A stretch of 56,639 nucleotides of DNA from an uncultured Piscinibacter sp. (lineage in GTDB: Bacteria > Pseudomonadota > Gammaproteobacteria > Burkholderiales > Burkholderiaceae_C): assembly GCF_937952055.1 (NCBI RefSeq), contig NZ_CALFYO010000006.1:1-56639 (forward strand). The letters run 5' to 3'. Position numbers and translations under genes: made by a program. The notes under the pieces are model-generated. The model saw only the letters and a program-made list of their open reading frames with translations, did no database searches and was not told where the DNA came from. Positions 10,386-21,976 of the stretch are shown here, in pieces; within the stretch, counting starts at the first letter, position 1; each line of letters begins with the position of its first letter.

Positions 10386-11592
10386 ACGGCACGATCGACA
10401 CCTGTCTGGACCCGGTCGCGATGCGCGGACTGCTCGCTGCCTGGCTGCCGGACGCGCCGCGCATCGCCGAGCTGCGCATCGGCAAGGTGCGCCGCAGCGC
10501 GTCACGGCGGCGGCATCCGCATCCGCTGACGGCGGTCTACGATCTCGTGCTGCATGACGGCAGCACGCAGCGCTACTACGCGAAGACCTGGCGCGACGGC
10601 GCCAGCCTGCAGGCCGGACAGGGCACGCGCGCAATCGCCGTGCCGCCGCTGGACATGCTGCTGTGGCGCTGGCCCGACGACCCCGGGCTGCCGCAGCTGG
10701 GCGAGTTGCTCGACGCGCCCCGGGCGCTCGCCTGGCACGGCGATGCGCCGGCCGAGGTGGAGGTGCTGCGCTGGGAGCCGGAGCAGCGCGCCACGCTGCG
10801 CTACCAGCAGGGCGACGCGACGCTGTACGCGAAGACCTTCAGCGACGATCGGGGGGCACGCATCCACGCGCGCTTCCAGCACTTCTGGTCGGTGGCGCAA
10901 GGCGACGCGCAGGCCCCCGCCGTCGCGCGGCCGCTGGCCTGGCACGCCCACACGCGCTGCGTCTGGCAGGCCTGCGCGCCCGGCGTGCCGCTGGCCTCGA
11001 TGCTGGCGCTGCCCTGGCCGCGCACCCTGCCGGGCCGACTGGCACGCGCGATGGCGGCCCTGCACGCCGCGCCGCTGCATGCCGACGCAGTGCACGACCA
11101 GGCACACTGGCTCGGCGAGGTGCGCCGCCGCCAGCGCAAGATCGGCCGCGCGCTGCCCGCGCTGGCCGACCGCGCGGCGCGCGTCGCCGACGCGATCGAG
11201 CGCGCCGCGCTCACCCTGCCGCAGCCCGTCAATGGCCTGATCCACGGCGACTTCCACGCCGGGCAGGTGGGCGTGGACGGCGAACGCATCGTCCTGCACG
11301 ACTTCGACGAGTTCGCGCTCGGCGACCCGATGGAGGACCTCGCCGCCTTCGTCACGCGGCTGCCCGACGCCAGCGCCACCGCCGACGTCGGGGCGCTGCT
11401 GATCGCCGCCTATGCGCAGGAGGCGCCCGAGCGCTTCGGCCGCCGCCGGCTGCAGTGGCACCTGGCGGTGCAGGTGCTGCTGCAGGCCAGCCGCGCCTTC
11501 GTCTTCCAGGTCGAGGGCTGGCGCGACGTGCTGGCGAACCGCCTGGCGCGCGCCGAAGCGCTGTGCGCGCACGGCTTCGAGGAGACCTCGTG

Positions 11593-11596
<4 letters not shown>
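10382..11596 (+). CDS. APH-fold kinase, paralogue of the previous gene
   Basis: A 404-residue APH-family kinase with catalytic loop IHGDFHAGQV (His288, Asp290) and metal-binding HDFDEF. It shares the MLLWRWPDDP segment and overall plan with the preceding kinase, so the two form a tandem duplicate pair. The GTG start overlaps the upstream stop as GTGA, and the 3' end overlaps the ABC exporter by GTGA. Being locked between polymer genes suggests it phosphorylates a sugar, a lipid-linked intermediate or the chain end before export. This is inference. Confidence 0.8.
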
Positions 11597-13378
<1,782 letters not shown>

Positions 13379-13386
<8 letters not shown>

Positions 13387-14572
13387 CCAGATCCTGCCCA
13401 CCCTGCTGTTCTACTGCCAGCACTCGCTGGGCATCGGCCACCTGACGCGCAGCTTCGCACTGGCGCAGGCACTGTCGCGGCGCTTCCGCGTCGTCTTCCT
13501 CAACGGCGGGCGGCTGCCGCCGGGAGTGCCGGTGCCGCAGGCGATCGAGCGCATCGACCTGCCGCCGCTGGGCATGGACGACGGCCACACCGTGATCAGC
13601 CGCGACGCCACGCTGGACGTGGCCCGCGCCCGCGCCGAGCGCCGCCACCTGATCGACGAGGCGGTCCGCGTGACGCGGCCGGCGGTGCTGCTGGTCGAAC
13701 TGTTTCCCTTCGGCCGCAAGAAGTTCGCCGGCGAGATCCTGCCGATGATCCGCGCGGCCCGGCGCCAGGCGGGCGCGCCGGCGCTGGTGGCCTGCAGCCT
13801 GCGCGACATCCTGGTCGACGCGCGACCCGACCAGCAGCACCACGACGACCGCGCCCGCTGGCTGGCGGACCGCTACTTCGACGCGGTGATCGTGCACGCC
13901 GACGCCGCCTTCGCACGCCTGCAGGACAGCTTCCACCCGGCGCGGCCGATGCGCACGCCGGTGTTCCACAGCGGTTACGTGGTGCCGGCGCGCGAGCGCG
14001 CGGGCGCGGTGCCGCGCGGCGACCACCTGCTCGTCTCGGCCGGCGGCGGCATCGTCGGCGAAGCACTGCTGCGCACCGCGCTGGCGGCGCGCGAGCACCT
14101 GTCGCAGCCGCTGCCGATGCGCCTCGTCGCCGGCCCCTTCCTGCCCGAGCCGCAGTGGCGCGCGCTGCAATCCGAGGCGGCCGCGCTGCCCGGCGTGCAG
14201 TTGCTGCGCCATGTCGGCGACATGGTCGAGGAGATGCGCCGCGCGCGCGCTTCGCTCAGCCAGTGCGGCTACAACACCGCGCTCGACCTCGTCGTCTCCG
14301 GCGTGCCGGCACTCGTCGCGCCCTACGAGACGGCCACCGAGAACGAGCAGCGCGGCCGCGCCGAAAAGCTCGCCGCGCTCGGCGCGCTGCAATGCCTGCC
14401 CGCCGGTGCGCTGCAGCCGCAAGCGCTGGCCCGCGCGATCGAGTCGCTGCTCCGCTTCGCGCCCCGGCCGGCAGCGCTGACGCTGGACGGCGCGGCGCGC
14501 AGCGCCGACTGGCTGGCCGACCGGCTCGAGCGCAGCCAGGTCACGCGGGAGGTCGCATGGGCGACCCGCTGA
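13379..14572 (+). CDS. COG4671-type glycosyltransferase, paralogue of the operon's first gene
   Basis: A 397-residue glycosyltransferase. It opens with HSLGIGHLTRSFALA, matching the acceptor-side glycine motif of MurG-like enzymes, and has SAGGGIVGE and SQCGYNTALDLV plus TENEQ in the donor domain. It matches the 3096-4370 product in length and motif order. It begins inside the end of the ABC exporter gene and overlaps the deacetylase-like gene by 16 bp, so translation is tightly coupled. Specific sugar unknown. Confidence 0.87.
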
Positions 14573-15321
14573 GCCCGGTGCTCGAGGCACTCGACGCGCT
14601 GCCCGCGCCGCTCGACGCCTTCGTCCGCGACGACGACGCCGGCTGGCACGATGCGCGCCTGCTGGCGCTGCTCGACGCCGTCGATCGCGCCGGCACGGCG
14701 ATCGACCTCGCGGCCATCCCGCTGGCGCTGAGCGACCCGCTGGCGGCGGAGTTGCGGGCGCGCATCGACGCCGCGCCGCGGCGCGTCGCCGTGCACCAGC
14801 ACGGCGCCACCCACGCCAACCACCAGGCCGAGGGGCGCAAGTGCGAGTTCGGCGCCGCGCGCACGGCCGCCGTGCAACGCAGCGACATCCGCGCCGCCTG
14901 GCTGCTGCTGCAGCACCTGCTCGGCGGGCGTGCGCAGCCGCTGTTCACGCCGCCGTGGAACCGCTGCGCCGTGCACACGCCGGCGGTGCTCGCCGAGCTC
15001 GGCTTCGCCGCGCTGTCGCGCGACCGCGGCGCGCCGCAGCAGGACGCGCTGCCCGAGATCGCGGTGGACGTCGACTGGAGCCGCCGCATGCGCGAGGGCG
15101 GCCCGGCCGCGGCGGCGCACGCCATCGCCGAGGCGCTGCGCGCACGCGCCGGCGATGGCGCACCGTTCGGCCTGATGCTGCACCACGCCGAGATGGATGG
15201 CGACGAGGTCGCGCTGCTCGCCGGCTGGCTCGCGCGCATCGCGCGGCACGGCGCGGTGCGCTGGCAGCCGATGGCCGATCTGCTGCCGACGACGGCGCGC
15301 GCCGTCGAGCGGACGCCATGA
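14557..15321 (+). CDS. Polysaccharide deacetylase-like protein (NodB-fold, CE4-like)
   Basis: A 254-residue protein with recognisable deacetylase motifs: DDDAGW (Asp25-27, motif 1), HQHGATH (His82 and His86, zinc ligands, motif 2) and FTPPWNRC (motif 3). No signal peptide is seen, so it may act on cytoplasmic glycan intermediates, or be exported by another route. An ATG at 14557 follows GGGAGG closely. It overlaps the porin gene by ATGA. De-N-acetylation of an amino sugar is the predicted reaction. Confidence 0.8.
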   Translation: MGDPLSPVLEALDALPAPLDAFVRDDDAGWHDARLLALLDAVDRAGTAIDLAAIPLALSDPLAAELRARIDAAPRRVAVHQHGATHANHQAEGRKCEFGAARTAAVQRSDIRAAWLLLQHLLGGRAQPLFTPPWNRCAVHTPAVLAELGFAALSRDRGAPQQDALPEIAVDVDWSRRMREGGPAAAAHAIAEALRARAGDGAPFGLMLHHAEMDGDEVALLAGWLARIARHGAVRWQPMADLLPTTARAVERTP

Positions 15322-16877
15322 GCGCGCAAGGGGGTCCCGTGGGCGCGCAACACCGCATCCTCCTGCTGGCCGCCGTGGCGCTCGTCTGCGCGGCCGCCCT
15401 GCCGGCGCGGGCCGAGACCGGCACCGAACGCCAGCGCGTGCTCGAGCTGTTCTTCGACCCGCCGCTGCCGAACACCGCCAAGGAGGCGAAGGACGCGCAG
15501 GCGGCGCCCGCGCCCGTGCCCACCCTGCGCGAGGGCCAGCGCGTCGACGAGCGCCGCCCGGAACAACCCTTCACGGTGGAGCTCTTCGGCTGGCCCGTCC
15601 AGCTCGGCGGCAGCTGGGAGTACAGCGACGAGCAGCGCCGCAACTTCGACCTGCAACGGGCCCGCGCGCGCGACCGCCGCGTGCGCGAGCACGAGGTCAA
15701 GCTCGAGGCGCGCGGCTTCCCGGCGCCCGACCGCGAGGTCTTCGTGCAGGCCGTCGGCCTGCACGAGAGACGCCGCACCGAGGGCAGCGGATCCACGCGG
15801 GCAAGCTCGCTCGAGCGCGGCCAGACCTGGGTGCGGTTCGACCGCGTCGGCGGCTCGCCCTGGTCGCTGCAGGCCGGCCGCGTGGCGCTGATCGACCGCC
15901 GCGCCTGGTGGTGGGACGAAGACCTCGACGCGCTGCGCGCGGTCGGCGCCGGCGAGGGATGGCGACTGGAGAGCGGCCTGGCGCGCGAGCTGATGCGCGT
16001 GTCCTCCAGCGAGCGCAGCCTCGCGCCGAGCGCGCGCGGCGTGACGCGCTGGTTCGGCCAGGCCAGCTGGCGGCCGGCGCAGCGCCACGCGCTCGAGCTG
16101 TTCTGGCTGCTGCAGCACGACGGCTCGTCGAGCCCTGCGCCGGGCCGCATCGCCATCGACGAGGAGGCCACCGACCCGAGCGACCTGAGGGCGCGCTGGC
16201 TGGGCCTGCGCGCGAGCGGCCAGTTCCGCGCCGACAACGGCCTGCGGCTGGGCTACTGGGCCGACCTGGCGATGCTGCGCGGCCACGAGGCGCTCACCGC
16301 GTTCGACGAGCAGGCCGACGGCAGCTACCTCGCCGGCGCCACCGCCAGGCGGCGCGTGCGCGGCCACGCGCTGGACGGCGGCGCGCTGCTGATCCTGCCC
16401 TGGCCGCTGCGGCCGTCGATCGCCGCGGCGTACGCGCGCGGCTCGGGCGGCGAACTCGGCGCCACGCTGGACGCCAATTTCCGCCAGACCGGCCTGCAGG
16501 AGAACAAGGCGCGCCTGGGCGGCGTGAAGCGGCTGCGCGTCTATGGCGAGCTGCTGCGGCCCGAACTCTCCAACCTCGAGGTGCGCACGCTGGCGCTGGG
16601 CATCCGCGTGCTCGGCAACAGCTCGGTCGAACTGGTCGGCTACCGCTACCGGCAGCCGGTGCCGCGCAACACCATCGCCGGCGCGCGCCTGTCCGTCGAT
16701 CCGCTGGGCGGCAACGGCGACATCGGCCGCGAAGTCGACCTGCTGATCGCCGTGCGCGAGTGGAAGCACCTCGAGCTGACCCTGCGCGGCTCGCGCTTCC
16801 TGCCCGGCGCCGCTTTTGCCGACGACCAGCGCGACCCCGCCCACGCCATCGAGCTGGGCGCCGCGCTGAACTTCTGA
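15318..16877 (+). CDS. AlgE-like outer-membrane polysaccharide export porin
   Basis: A 519-residue protein with a signal peptide (hydrophobic stretch about 13-31, ending ARA) followed by a beta-strand-rich barrel with alternating polar and aromatic residues and a C-terminal Phe. The pattern RxxxxEHEVKLEARGF..RVG..SLQAGRVALIDRRAWWWDEDLDALR is that of the alginate export family. In Pseudomonas the family member AlgE lets alginate cross the outer membrane. Here it is paired with an ABC exporter rather than the Alg8/44/K/X machinery, which is unusual. It is 15 bp upstream of the UDP-glucose dehydrogenase gene. Confidence 0.85.
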   Translation: MSAQGGPVGAQHRILLLAAVALVCAAALPARAETGTERQRVLELFFDPPLPNTAKEAKDAQAAPAPVPTLREGQRVDERRPEQPFTVELFGWPVQLGGSWEYSDEQRRNFDLQRARARDRRVREHEVKLEARGFPAPDREVFVQAVGLHERRRTEGSGSTRASSLERGQTWVRFDRVGGSPWSLQAGRVALIDRRAWWWDEDLDALRAVGAGEGWRLESGLARELMRVSSSERSLAPSARGVTRWFGQASWRPAQRHALELFWLLQHDGSSSPAPGRIAIDEEATDPSDLRARWLGLRASGQFRADNGLRLGYWADLAMLRGHEALTAFDEQADGSYLAGATARRRVRGHALDGGALLILPWPLRPSIAAAYARGSGGELGATLDANFRQTGLQENKARLGGVKRLRVYGELLRPELSNLEVRTLALGIRVLGNSSVELVGYRYRQPVPRNTIAGARLSVDPLGGNGDIGREVDLLIAVREWKHLELTLRGSRFLPGAAFADDQRDPAHAIELGAALNF

Positions 16878-16892
16878 CCCGAAGGAGAAACC

Positions 16893-18257
16893 ATGAAACT
16901 GACCGTCGTGGGAACAGGCTACGTGGGCCTGGTGACTGGTGCCTGCTTTGCCGAGATGGGCAACGACGTGCTGTGCATCGACGTCGACGCCGAGAAGATC
17001 GCGCGCCTGGCGCAGGGCGAGATCCCGATCTTCGAGCCGGGTCTGAAAGAGATCGTGATGCGCAACGTCGCCCAGGGCCGGCTGCACTTCGGCACCGACG
17101 TGCGCGAGGGCGTGCGCTTCGGCACCCTGCAGTTCATCGCCGTGGGCACGCCTCCCGACGAGGACGGCGCCGCCGACATGCGGCACGTGCTGGCCGCCGC
17201 CTGCGCGATCGGCGAGCACATGACCGACTACAAGTGCGTCATCGACAAGAGCACCGTGCCGGTGGGCACCGCCGACGCGGTGCGCGAGGCGATCGGCGCG
17301 GCGCAGGCGGCACGCGGCGTGAGCGTGCCCTTCAGCGTGGTCTCCAATCCCGAGTTCCTCAAGGAGGGGGCGGCGGTGGAGGACTTCATGCGCCCGGACC
17401 GCATCATCGTCGGCGCCGACGACCTGCGTGCCCGCTACCTGATGCAGGCGCTGTACGCGCCCTTCCAGCGCCAGCGCGACAAGCTGATCCTGATGGACCT
17501 GCGCTCGGCCGAGCTGACCAAGTACGCCGCCAACGCGATGCTGGCCACGCGCATCAGCTTCATGAACGAGATGGCGCTGCTGGCCGAGAAGCTCGGCGCC
17601 GACATCGAGCAGGTGCGCCGCGGCATCGGCAGCGACCCGCGCATCGGCGCGCAGTTCCTCTATGCCGGCTGCGGCTACGGCGGCTCCTGCTTCCCCAAGG
17701 ACGTGAAGGCGCTGGTGCACAGCGCCGCCGAGGTCGGCGAGCCGCTGCACGTGCTCGGCGCGGTGGAGCGCGCCAACGAGCGGCAGAAGCGCGTGCTCGT
17801 CGAGCGCATCGTGCAGCGCTTCGGCGAGGACCTCACGGGCCGCCACTTCGCGCTCTGGGGGCTGGCGTTCAAGCCCGACACCGACGACCTGCGCGAGGCG
17901 CCCAGCCGCGTGCTCGTGGCCGAGCTGGCCAAACGCGGCGCGCGCATCACCGCGCACGACCCGCAGGCCATGCCGGCGGCGCGCAAGGTGTTCGCCGACC
18001 TGCCGGCGCTGGCCTTCGCCGACACGCCGATGCAGGCGCTCGAGGGGGTCGACGCACTGCTCGTGGTGACCGAGTGGAAGGCCTACCGCAGCCCTGACCT
18101 TGAGCGCATGGCCGCGCTGATGCGCCAGCCCGTCGTCGTCGACGGGCGCAACCTGTTCGACCCGGCGATGATGCGCGAGGCCGGCTTCGACTACCAGCCG
18201 ATCGGACGCGCTGCGCCGGAGGTGCCGGCGGAGGTGCCGCTGGCCCTGGCAGCCTGA
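16893..18257 (+). CDS. ugd: UDP-glucose 6-dehydrogenase
   Basis: A 454-residue NAD-dependent enzyme that oxidises UDP-glucose to UDP-glucuronate. The N-terminal Rossmann domain starts at residue 1 with VVGTGYVGLVTG. The thiol-ester Cys266 lies in GYGGSCFPKD, and the C-terminal UDP-binding domain has FKPDTDDLREAPS. Length is typical. AAGGAG precedes the ATG. It is the last gene of the polysaccharide operon and supplies glucuronate for the polymer, which agrees with the lyase and the alginate-type porin. A terminator follows 93 bp later. Confidence 0.97.
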   Translation: MKLTVVGTGYVGLVTGACFAEMGNDVLCIDVDAEKIARLAQGEIPIFEPGLKEIVMRNVAQGRLHFGTDVREGVRFGTLQFIAVGTPPDEDGAADMRHVLAAACAIGEHMTDYKCVIDKSTVPVGTADAVREAIGAAQAARGVSVPFSVVSNPEFLKEGAAVEDFMRPDRIIVGADDLRARYLMQALYAPFQRQRDKLILMDLRSAELTKYAANAMLATRISFMNEMALLAEKLGADIEQVRRGIGSDPRIGAQFLYAGCGYGGSCFPKDVKALVHSAAEVGEPLHVLGAVERANERQKRVLVERIVQRFGEDLTGRHFALWGLAFKPDTDDLREAPSRVLVAELAKRGARITAHDPQAMPAARKVFADLPALAFADTPMQALEGVDALLVVTEWKAYRSPDLERMAALMRQPVVVDGRNLFDPAMMREAGFDYQPIGRAAPEVPAEVPLALAA

Positions 18258-18326
18258 CGCACGCGGCCCGACGCGCGCCGCGGCCGGCGCCCCAGGGCGC
18301 CGCCGGCGCGCGCCTGCGCGCGTCCA

Positions 18327-18370
18327 CCCCCGCAGGGCGGGGGCCGCCTCCGCCGCAGCCGCGGCGTTTT
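18327..18370 (+). terminator. Terminator region after the polysaccharide operon
   Basis: Two hairpins: CCCCCGC-agg-GCGGGGG at 18327-18343, then CGCCGC-AGCC-GCGGCG at 18351-18366, directly followed by TTTT (18367-18370). The second has the form of a rho-independent terminator and separates the polysaccharide locus from the secretion operon. Confidence 0.7.
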
Positions 18371-18419
18371 GCCGCACGAGCCGGCGCGAGGCCCCGTTCT
18401 CGCTACAGTGGACCAAGGA

Positions 18420-18434
18420 CCTCCGCATGGGAGG
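18420..18434. repeat. Small inverted repeat before the secretion operon
   Basis: CCTCC-GCATG-GGAGG lies 25-39 bp upstream of the gspE start. It may be an operator or a leader hairpin. There is no further support. Confidence 0.3.
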
Positions 18435-18458
18435 CTTCCGTGCATTGGTGGCGGGTTC

Positions 18459-20159
18459 ATGAATCCTGTTGTACTCACATCGTCCCTTCCCCCGCTCCAG
18501 CCGGCAGATTTCGCGCGCGGCCGGGACGAGGCCGCCCGCAGCGGGCGCAGCCTGCTCGAGGTGCTCGAGGAACAGGCGGCGCTGGACGAGGACGCCTTCG
18601 TGCGCGTGCTCGGCCAGTCGCTGTCCTACCCGGTGCTCGGCATGCAGGAACTGCGCGACCTGAGCCCGGACTTCGACGAACTGCCGCTGCCCGAGGCCGC
18701 GCAGCGCGGCTGCGTGCCGGTGCGCCTGGCGGGCGGCGACCTCGCCATCGTGATCGGCGACCCCTTCGCGGTGGACACGATGGCCGCGATCGAGGAGCGC
18801 GTGCGCGAGCCCTGGACCTGGTGGCTGGCGCACCCCAAGGCGATCGCCGCCTACCTGCGCCGCCAGGAGGACCTGACGCGCGCACTCGACGGCGTCGAGG
18901 CGCTGTCCGAAGGCGGCGACGAGGCGCATCGCGCCGCAGGCCTGGCGCAGCTCTCGCTGGCGTCCATCAACGACGACGAGAGCCCGGTCGTGCGGCTGGT
19001 GCACTCGACGCTCTACGACGCCCTCAAGTCGGGCGCCAGCGACATCCACTTCGAGACCGATCCGGAGGGCCTGGTCATCAAGTACCGGCTCGACGGCGTG
19101 CTCACCCCCGCGGCTCGTCCGCGCGGCGCCGAGCTGGCCGACCAGGTGCTGTCGCGCATCAAGGTGATGAGCGAGCTCGACATCGCCGAGCGACGCATCC
19201 CGCAGGACGGGCGCTTCCAGCTCTCGTTCCAGGACCGCCCGGTCGACTTCCGCGTCTCGGTGATGCCCAGCATCCACGGCGAGGACGCGGTGCTGCGCGT
19301 GCTCGACAAGCGCTCGCTGGCCGACCAGGTGCGCGGGCTGCGGCTGGACCTGCTCGGCCTGGACGCCGACGTGATGCGCAGCATCCGCGCGCTCTCGGCG
19401 ATGCCCTACGGCATGCTGCTGGTCACCGGCCCGACGGGCAGCGGCAAGACCACCACGCTGTACGCCGCCGTCACCGAGATCAACCTCGGCCAGGACAAGA
19501 TCATCACCATCGAGGACCCGGTGGAGTACCAGCTTCCGGGCGTGCTGCAGATCCCGGTCAACGAGAAGAAGGGCCTGACCTTCGCCCGCGGTCTGCGCTC
19601 GATCCTGCGCCACGACCCCGACAAGATCCTCGTCGGCGAGGTGCGCGACGCCGAGACCGCGCAGATCGCCGTGCAGGCCGCGCTGACCGGCCACCTGGTG
19701 CTCACCACCGTGCATGCGAACAGCGTGTTCGACGTCATCGGCCGCATCGGCACGATGGGCGTGGACTCGTTCAGCTTCGCCGCCGCGACCAACGGCATCG
19801 TCGCGCAGCGACTGGTGCGCATGGTCTGCGAGCACTGCGCGCAGCGCAAGAAGCCGCCACGCGAGCTGCTGCTCGCCTCGGGGCTGGACCCGTCGGCGGT
19901 GCGCGGCTTCCGCTTCCGCCAGGGCCTGGGCTGCGGCCATTGCCGCGGCTCGGGCTACCGCGGCCGGCGTGCGGTGGCCGAGCTGCTCGTGCTCGACGAG
20001 GAGATGCGCGAGCTGATCGCCCGCCGCGAGTCGGTGCGCGCGATCCGCCAGCTCGCGCTCGGCCGCGGCACGCGGCTGATGCGCGAAGCCGCCGTCGACC
20101 TGGTGCGCCAGGGCGTTACCACCCTGCAGGAGATCAATCGTGTCACTGCGCTGGTCTGA
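18459..20159 (+). CDS. gspE: GspE/PilB-family secretion ATPase
   Basis: A 566-residue hexameric ATPase that powers assembly of a pseudopilus or pilus at the inner membrane. The N-terminal MshEN/GspE-N domain (about 1-150) is followed by the ATPase core with Walker A GPTGSGKTTT (from residue 324), the Asp and His boxes, Walker B ILVGEVRDAETA, and the zinc-binding CEHC...CGHC tetracysteine element. The ATG at 18459 is chosen because the conserved N-terminal domain begins there. It leads an operon with PilM/N/O/P-like genes and a secretin, but the polytopic GspF partner is absent here and found at 43714. Confidence 0.93.
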   Translation: MNPVVLTSSLPPLQPADFARGRDEAARSGRSLLEVLEEQAALDEDAFVRVLGQSLSYPVLGMQELRDLSPDFDELPLPEAAQRGCVPVRLAGGDLAIVIGDPFAVDTMAAIEERVREPWTWWLAHPKAIAAYLRRQEDLTRALDGVEALSEGGDEAHRAAGLAQLSLASINDDESPVVRLVHSTLYDALKSGASDIHFETDPEGLVIKYRLDGVLTPAARPRGAELADQVLSRIKVMSELDIAERRIPQDGRFQLSFQDRPVDFRVSVMPSIHGEDAVLRVLDKRSLADQVRGLRLDLLGLDADVMRSIRALSAMPYGMLLVTGPTGSGKTTTLYAAVTEINLGQDKIITIEDPVEYQLPGVLQIPVNEKKGLTFARGLRSILRHDPDKILVGEVRDAETAQIAVQAALTGHLVLTTVHANSVFDVIGRIGTMGVDSFSFAAATNGIVAQRLVRMVCEHCAQRKKPPRELLLASGLDPSAVRGFRFRQGLGCGHCRGSGYRGRRAVAELLVLDEEMRELIARRESVRAIRQLALGRGTRLMREAAVDLVRQGVTTLQEINRVTALV

Positions 20160-20937
20160 CCGCCTGTATGCCGCCCTGTCGCCGACCGGCTTGAACGCCG
20201 CCGTGTGGGCCCCCGGCTGGTCGGCGCAGCCGGCCGAGCGCGCCTCGCTGCCGTGCAGCCCGTCGACGTCGGGGCCGCGCTGGGCGCCGGCCCTGGCCAG
20301 CCTGCGCGAGTGGCTCGGCGGACGCAGCGCGCGGCGCGGCGGCCTGCGCGTGGTGCTGTCCAACCACTTCGTGCGCTACCTCGTGCTGCCGTGGCACGAC
20401 GGCATGACCGGCACGGCCGAACGCGAGGCGCTGGCGCGCCACCTGCTGCGCGAGACCTACGGCGAGATCGCCGAAGGCTGGCACGTGAAGCTCGCGCCCT
20501 GTGCCTTCGGCGCACCCGCGCTGGTCTGCGCGGTGGACCGGGAACTCATCGCCGCGCTGCATGGCGCGGCCGAAGGCGCGTCGCTGCGCCTCGACGCGGT
20601 GCAGCCGATGCTGATGCCGGCGTTCAACCAGTTCCGCCGCGAACTCGCCGGCGACGCCTGCCTGCTGGTGCTGGAGCCCGGCTGCCTGGGCTGCGCCGTG
20701 GTGCGCGGCGGGCACTGGAACGCGGTGCAGGTCAGCCGCGTCGGCAGCGGCTGGAACGAGGCGCTGGTGGAACGCCAGATCGCCGTGCACGGCCTCGCCG
20801 CCGACATGCCGGTGTACCTGTTCGACGCCTCGGGCCGCGCCGAGCCGCTGCGCGACGGCCAGGCCTACCGCGCGCTGCGCCCGCCGGCCGCGCGCCGCGC
20901 CGACCCGGCGCTGGCCCTCTTCGCCCACGCCACATGA
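20140..20937 (+). CDS. PilM/GspL-cytoplasmic-domain-like protein
   Basis: A 265-residue protein starting at a GTG that overlaps the end of gspE by 20 bp. It has no membrane segment. Its position between the ATPase and two one-helix membrane proteins, its size, and segments such as LRVVLSNHFVRYLVLPW match the actin-like PilM / GspL cytoplasmic domain class, which couples the ATPase to the inner-membrane platform. Motif conservation is weak, so the call rests heavily on gene order. Confidence 0.65.
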   Translation: MSLRWSDRLYAALSPTGLNAAVWAPGWSAQPAERASLPCSPSTSGPRWAPALASLREWLGGRSARRGGLRVVLSNHFVRYLVLPWHDGMTGTAEREALARHLLRETYGEIAEGWHVKLAPCAFGAPALVCAVDRELIAALHGAAEGASLRLDAVQPMLMPAFNQFRRELAGDACLLVLEPGCLGCAVVRGGHWNAVQVSRVGSGWNEALVERQIAVHGLAADMPVYLFDASGRAEPLRDGQAYRALRPPAARRADPALALFAHAT

Positions 20938-21446
20938 AGCCGCTCGACCTCGACCTGCTCCCGCGCCGGCGCGTGCGCCTGGCGGTGTGGCTGCTGCTGC
21001 TCGTCGGCGTGGTGCTGTCGCTGGACGGCCTGTCGCGCGCCGCCGAGCTGCGCGACCGCATCGATCAGGCCGCGCAACCCTTGCGCCCCGGACGCCTGGC
21101 GGCGGCAGCGCAGGCACGCCTGGACCCGGCGCTGGTCCGCGAGCTGCGCACCGCCGAGCAGGTGGTGCAGCGGCTCGCCCTGCCCTGGGACGATCTGTTC
21201 CGCACCGTCGAGTCGGCGGCCTACGAGCGGGTGGCCCTGCTCGCCATCGAGCCCGACGTGCGCAAGCGCGAGCTGTCGATCACCGGCGAGGCGCTCGATT
21301 TCCTGGCCGTGCTGACCTATGTCGCTCGGCTCAGCGAGCCGGGACCGCTGACCGACGTGCACCTGGTGCGTCACGAGATGCGCGTCGACGACCCGCGCCG
21401 GCCGCTGAACTTCACCATCGCGGCGAGCTGGAAGGTGCAGCCATGA
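20934..21446 (+). CDS. PilN/GspL-periplasmic-like inner-membrane protein
   Basis: A 170-residue bitopic protein: a short basic N-terminus (MKPLDLDLLPRRR), one membrane helix (about 14-31), then a periplasmic domain ending in a ferredoxin-like fold region (ALLAIEPDVRKRELSITGEA). This is the plan of PilN. It overlaps both neighbours by ATGA. Likely forms the platform with the products of the flanking genes. Confidence 0.75.
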   Translation: MKPLDLDLLPRRRVRLAVWLLLLVGVVLSLDGLSRAAELRDRIDQAAQPLRPGRLAAAAQARLDPALVRELRTAEQVVQRLALPWDDLFRTVESAAYERVALLAIEPDVRKRELSITGEALDFLAVLTYVARLSEPGPLTDVHLVRHEMRVDDPRRPLNFTIAASWKVQP

Positions 21447-21976
21447 CGCGCCTGGCCTGGCTGCTGCGGCAGTACGCCGAAGTCTGGCTGGCGACGCTGG
21501 CGCTGGCGCTGCTCGGCCTGGCCGCGGCGCTGCAGCTGGCCGTGCTGCCGCCGCTGCAGGCACGCGCCGACGTGCTGGACGCCGACACCGTGCGCCTCGC
21601 CGTGGCGCCGAGCCGCGGCGACAGCGCCACCGAGACCGCGGCGCGCGAGCTGCAGTCCTTCTACCGGCATGTCGACCGCGGCAGCCTGCCCGACCACCTC
21701 GCCCGGCTGCACGTGGTCGCGCGCGCCACCGGCATCACGCTGCGCCAGGGCGAGTACCGCCTGCTGCACGAACGCGACGGCCGGCTGCGCCGCTACCAGA
21801 TCGTGCTGCCGGTGCGCGGCAGCTACCCCGCGCTGCGCACCTTCGTCTCGGCCGCGCTGCAGACGCTGCCCAACGCGGCACTGGACCAGGTCTCGTTCGA
21901 ACGCCGGCGCATCGACGAACAGGAGGTCGACGCGCAGGTGCACCTGACGCTCTTCCTGCCGGAGGCGGGCACGTGA
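21443..21976 (+). CDS. PilO/GspM-like inner-membrane protein
   Basis: A 177-residue bitopic protein with one membrane helix (about 15-36), a short coiled region and a periplasmic ferredoxin-like domain (ATGITLRQGEYRL, IVLPVRGSYPALRTFV). It fits the PilO/GspM class that pairs with PilN/GspL. The ATGA start and GTGA end overlaps place it firmly in the operon. Confidence 0.78.
   Translation: MTRLAWLLRQYAEVWLATLALALLGLAAALQLAVLPPLQARADVLDADTVRLAVAPSRGDSATETAARELQSFYRHVDRGSLPDHLARLHVVARATGITLRQGEYRLLHERDGRLRRYQIVLPVRGSYPALRTFVSAALQTLPNAALDQVSFERRRIDEQEVDAQVHLTLFLPEAGT

Noticed and set aside
14541..20363. A very long minus-strand open frame (about 1940 codons) opposite the polysaccharide and gspE genes
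   Set aside because: High GC makes stop codons rare on the opposite strand; the translation is low-complexity (Ala, Arg, His, Gln) with no motifs, while the plus strand has recognised families throughout.
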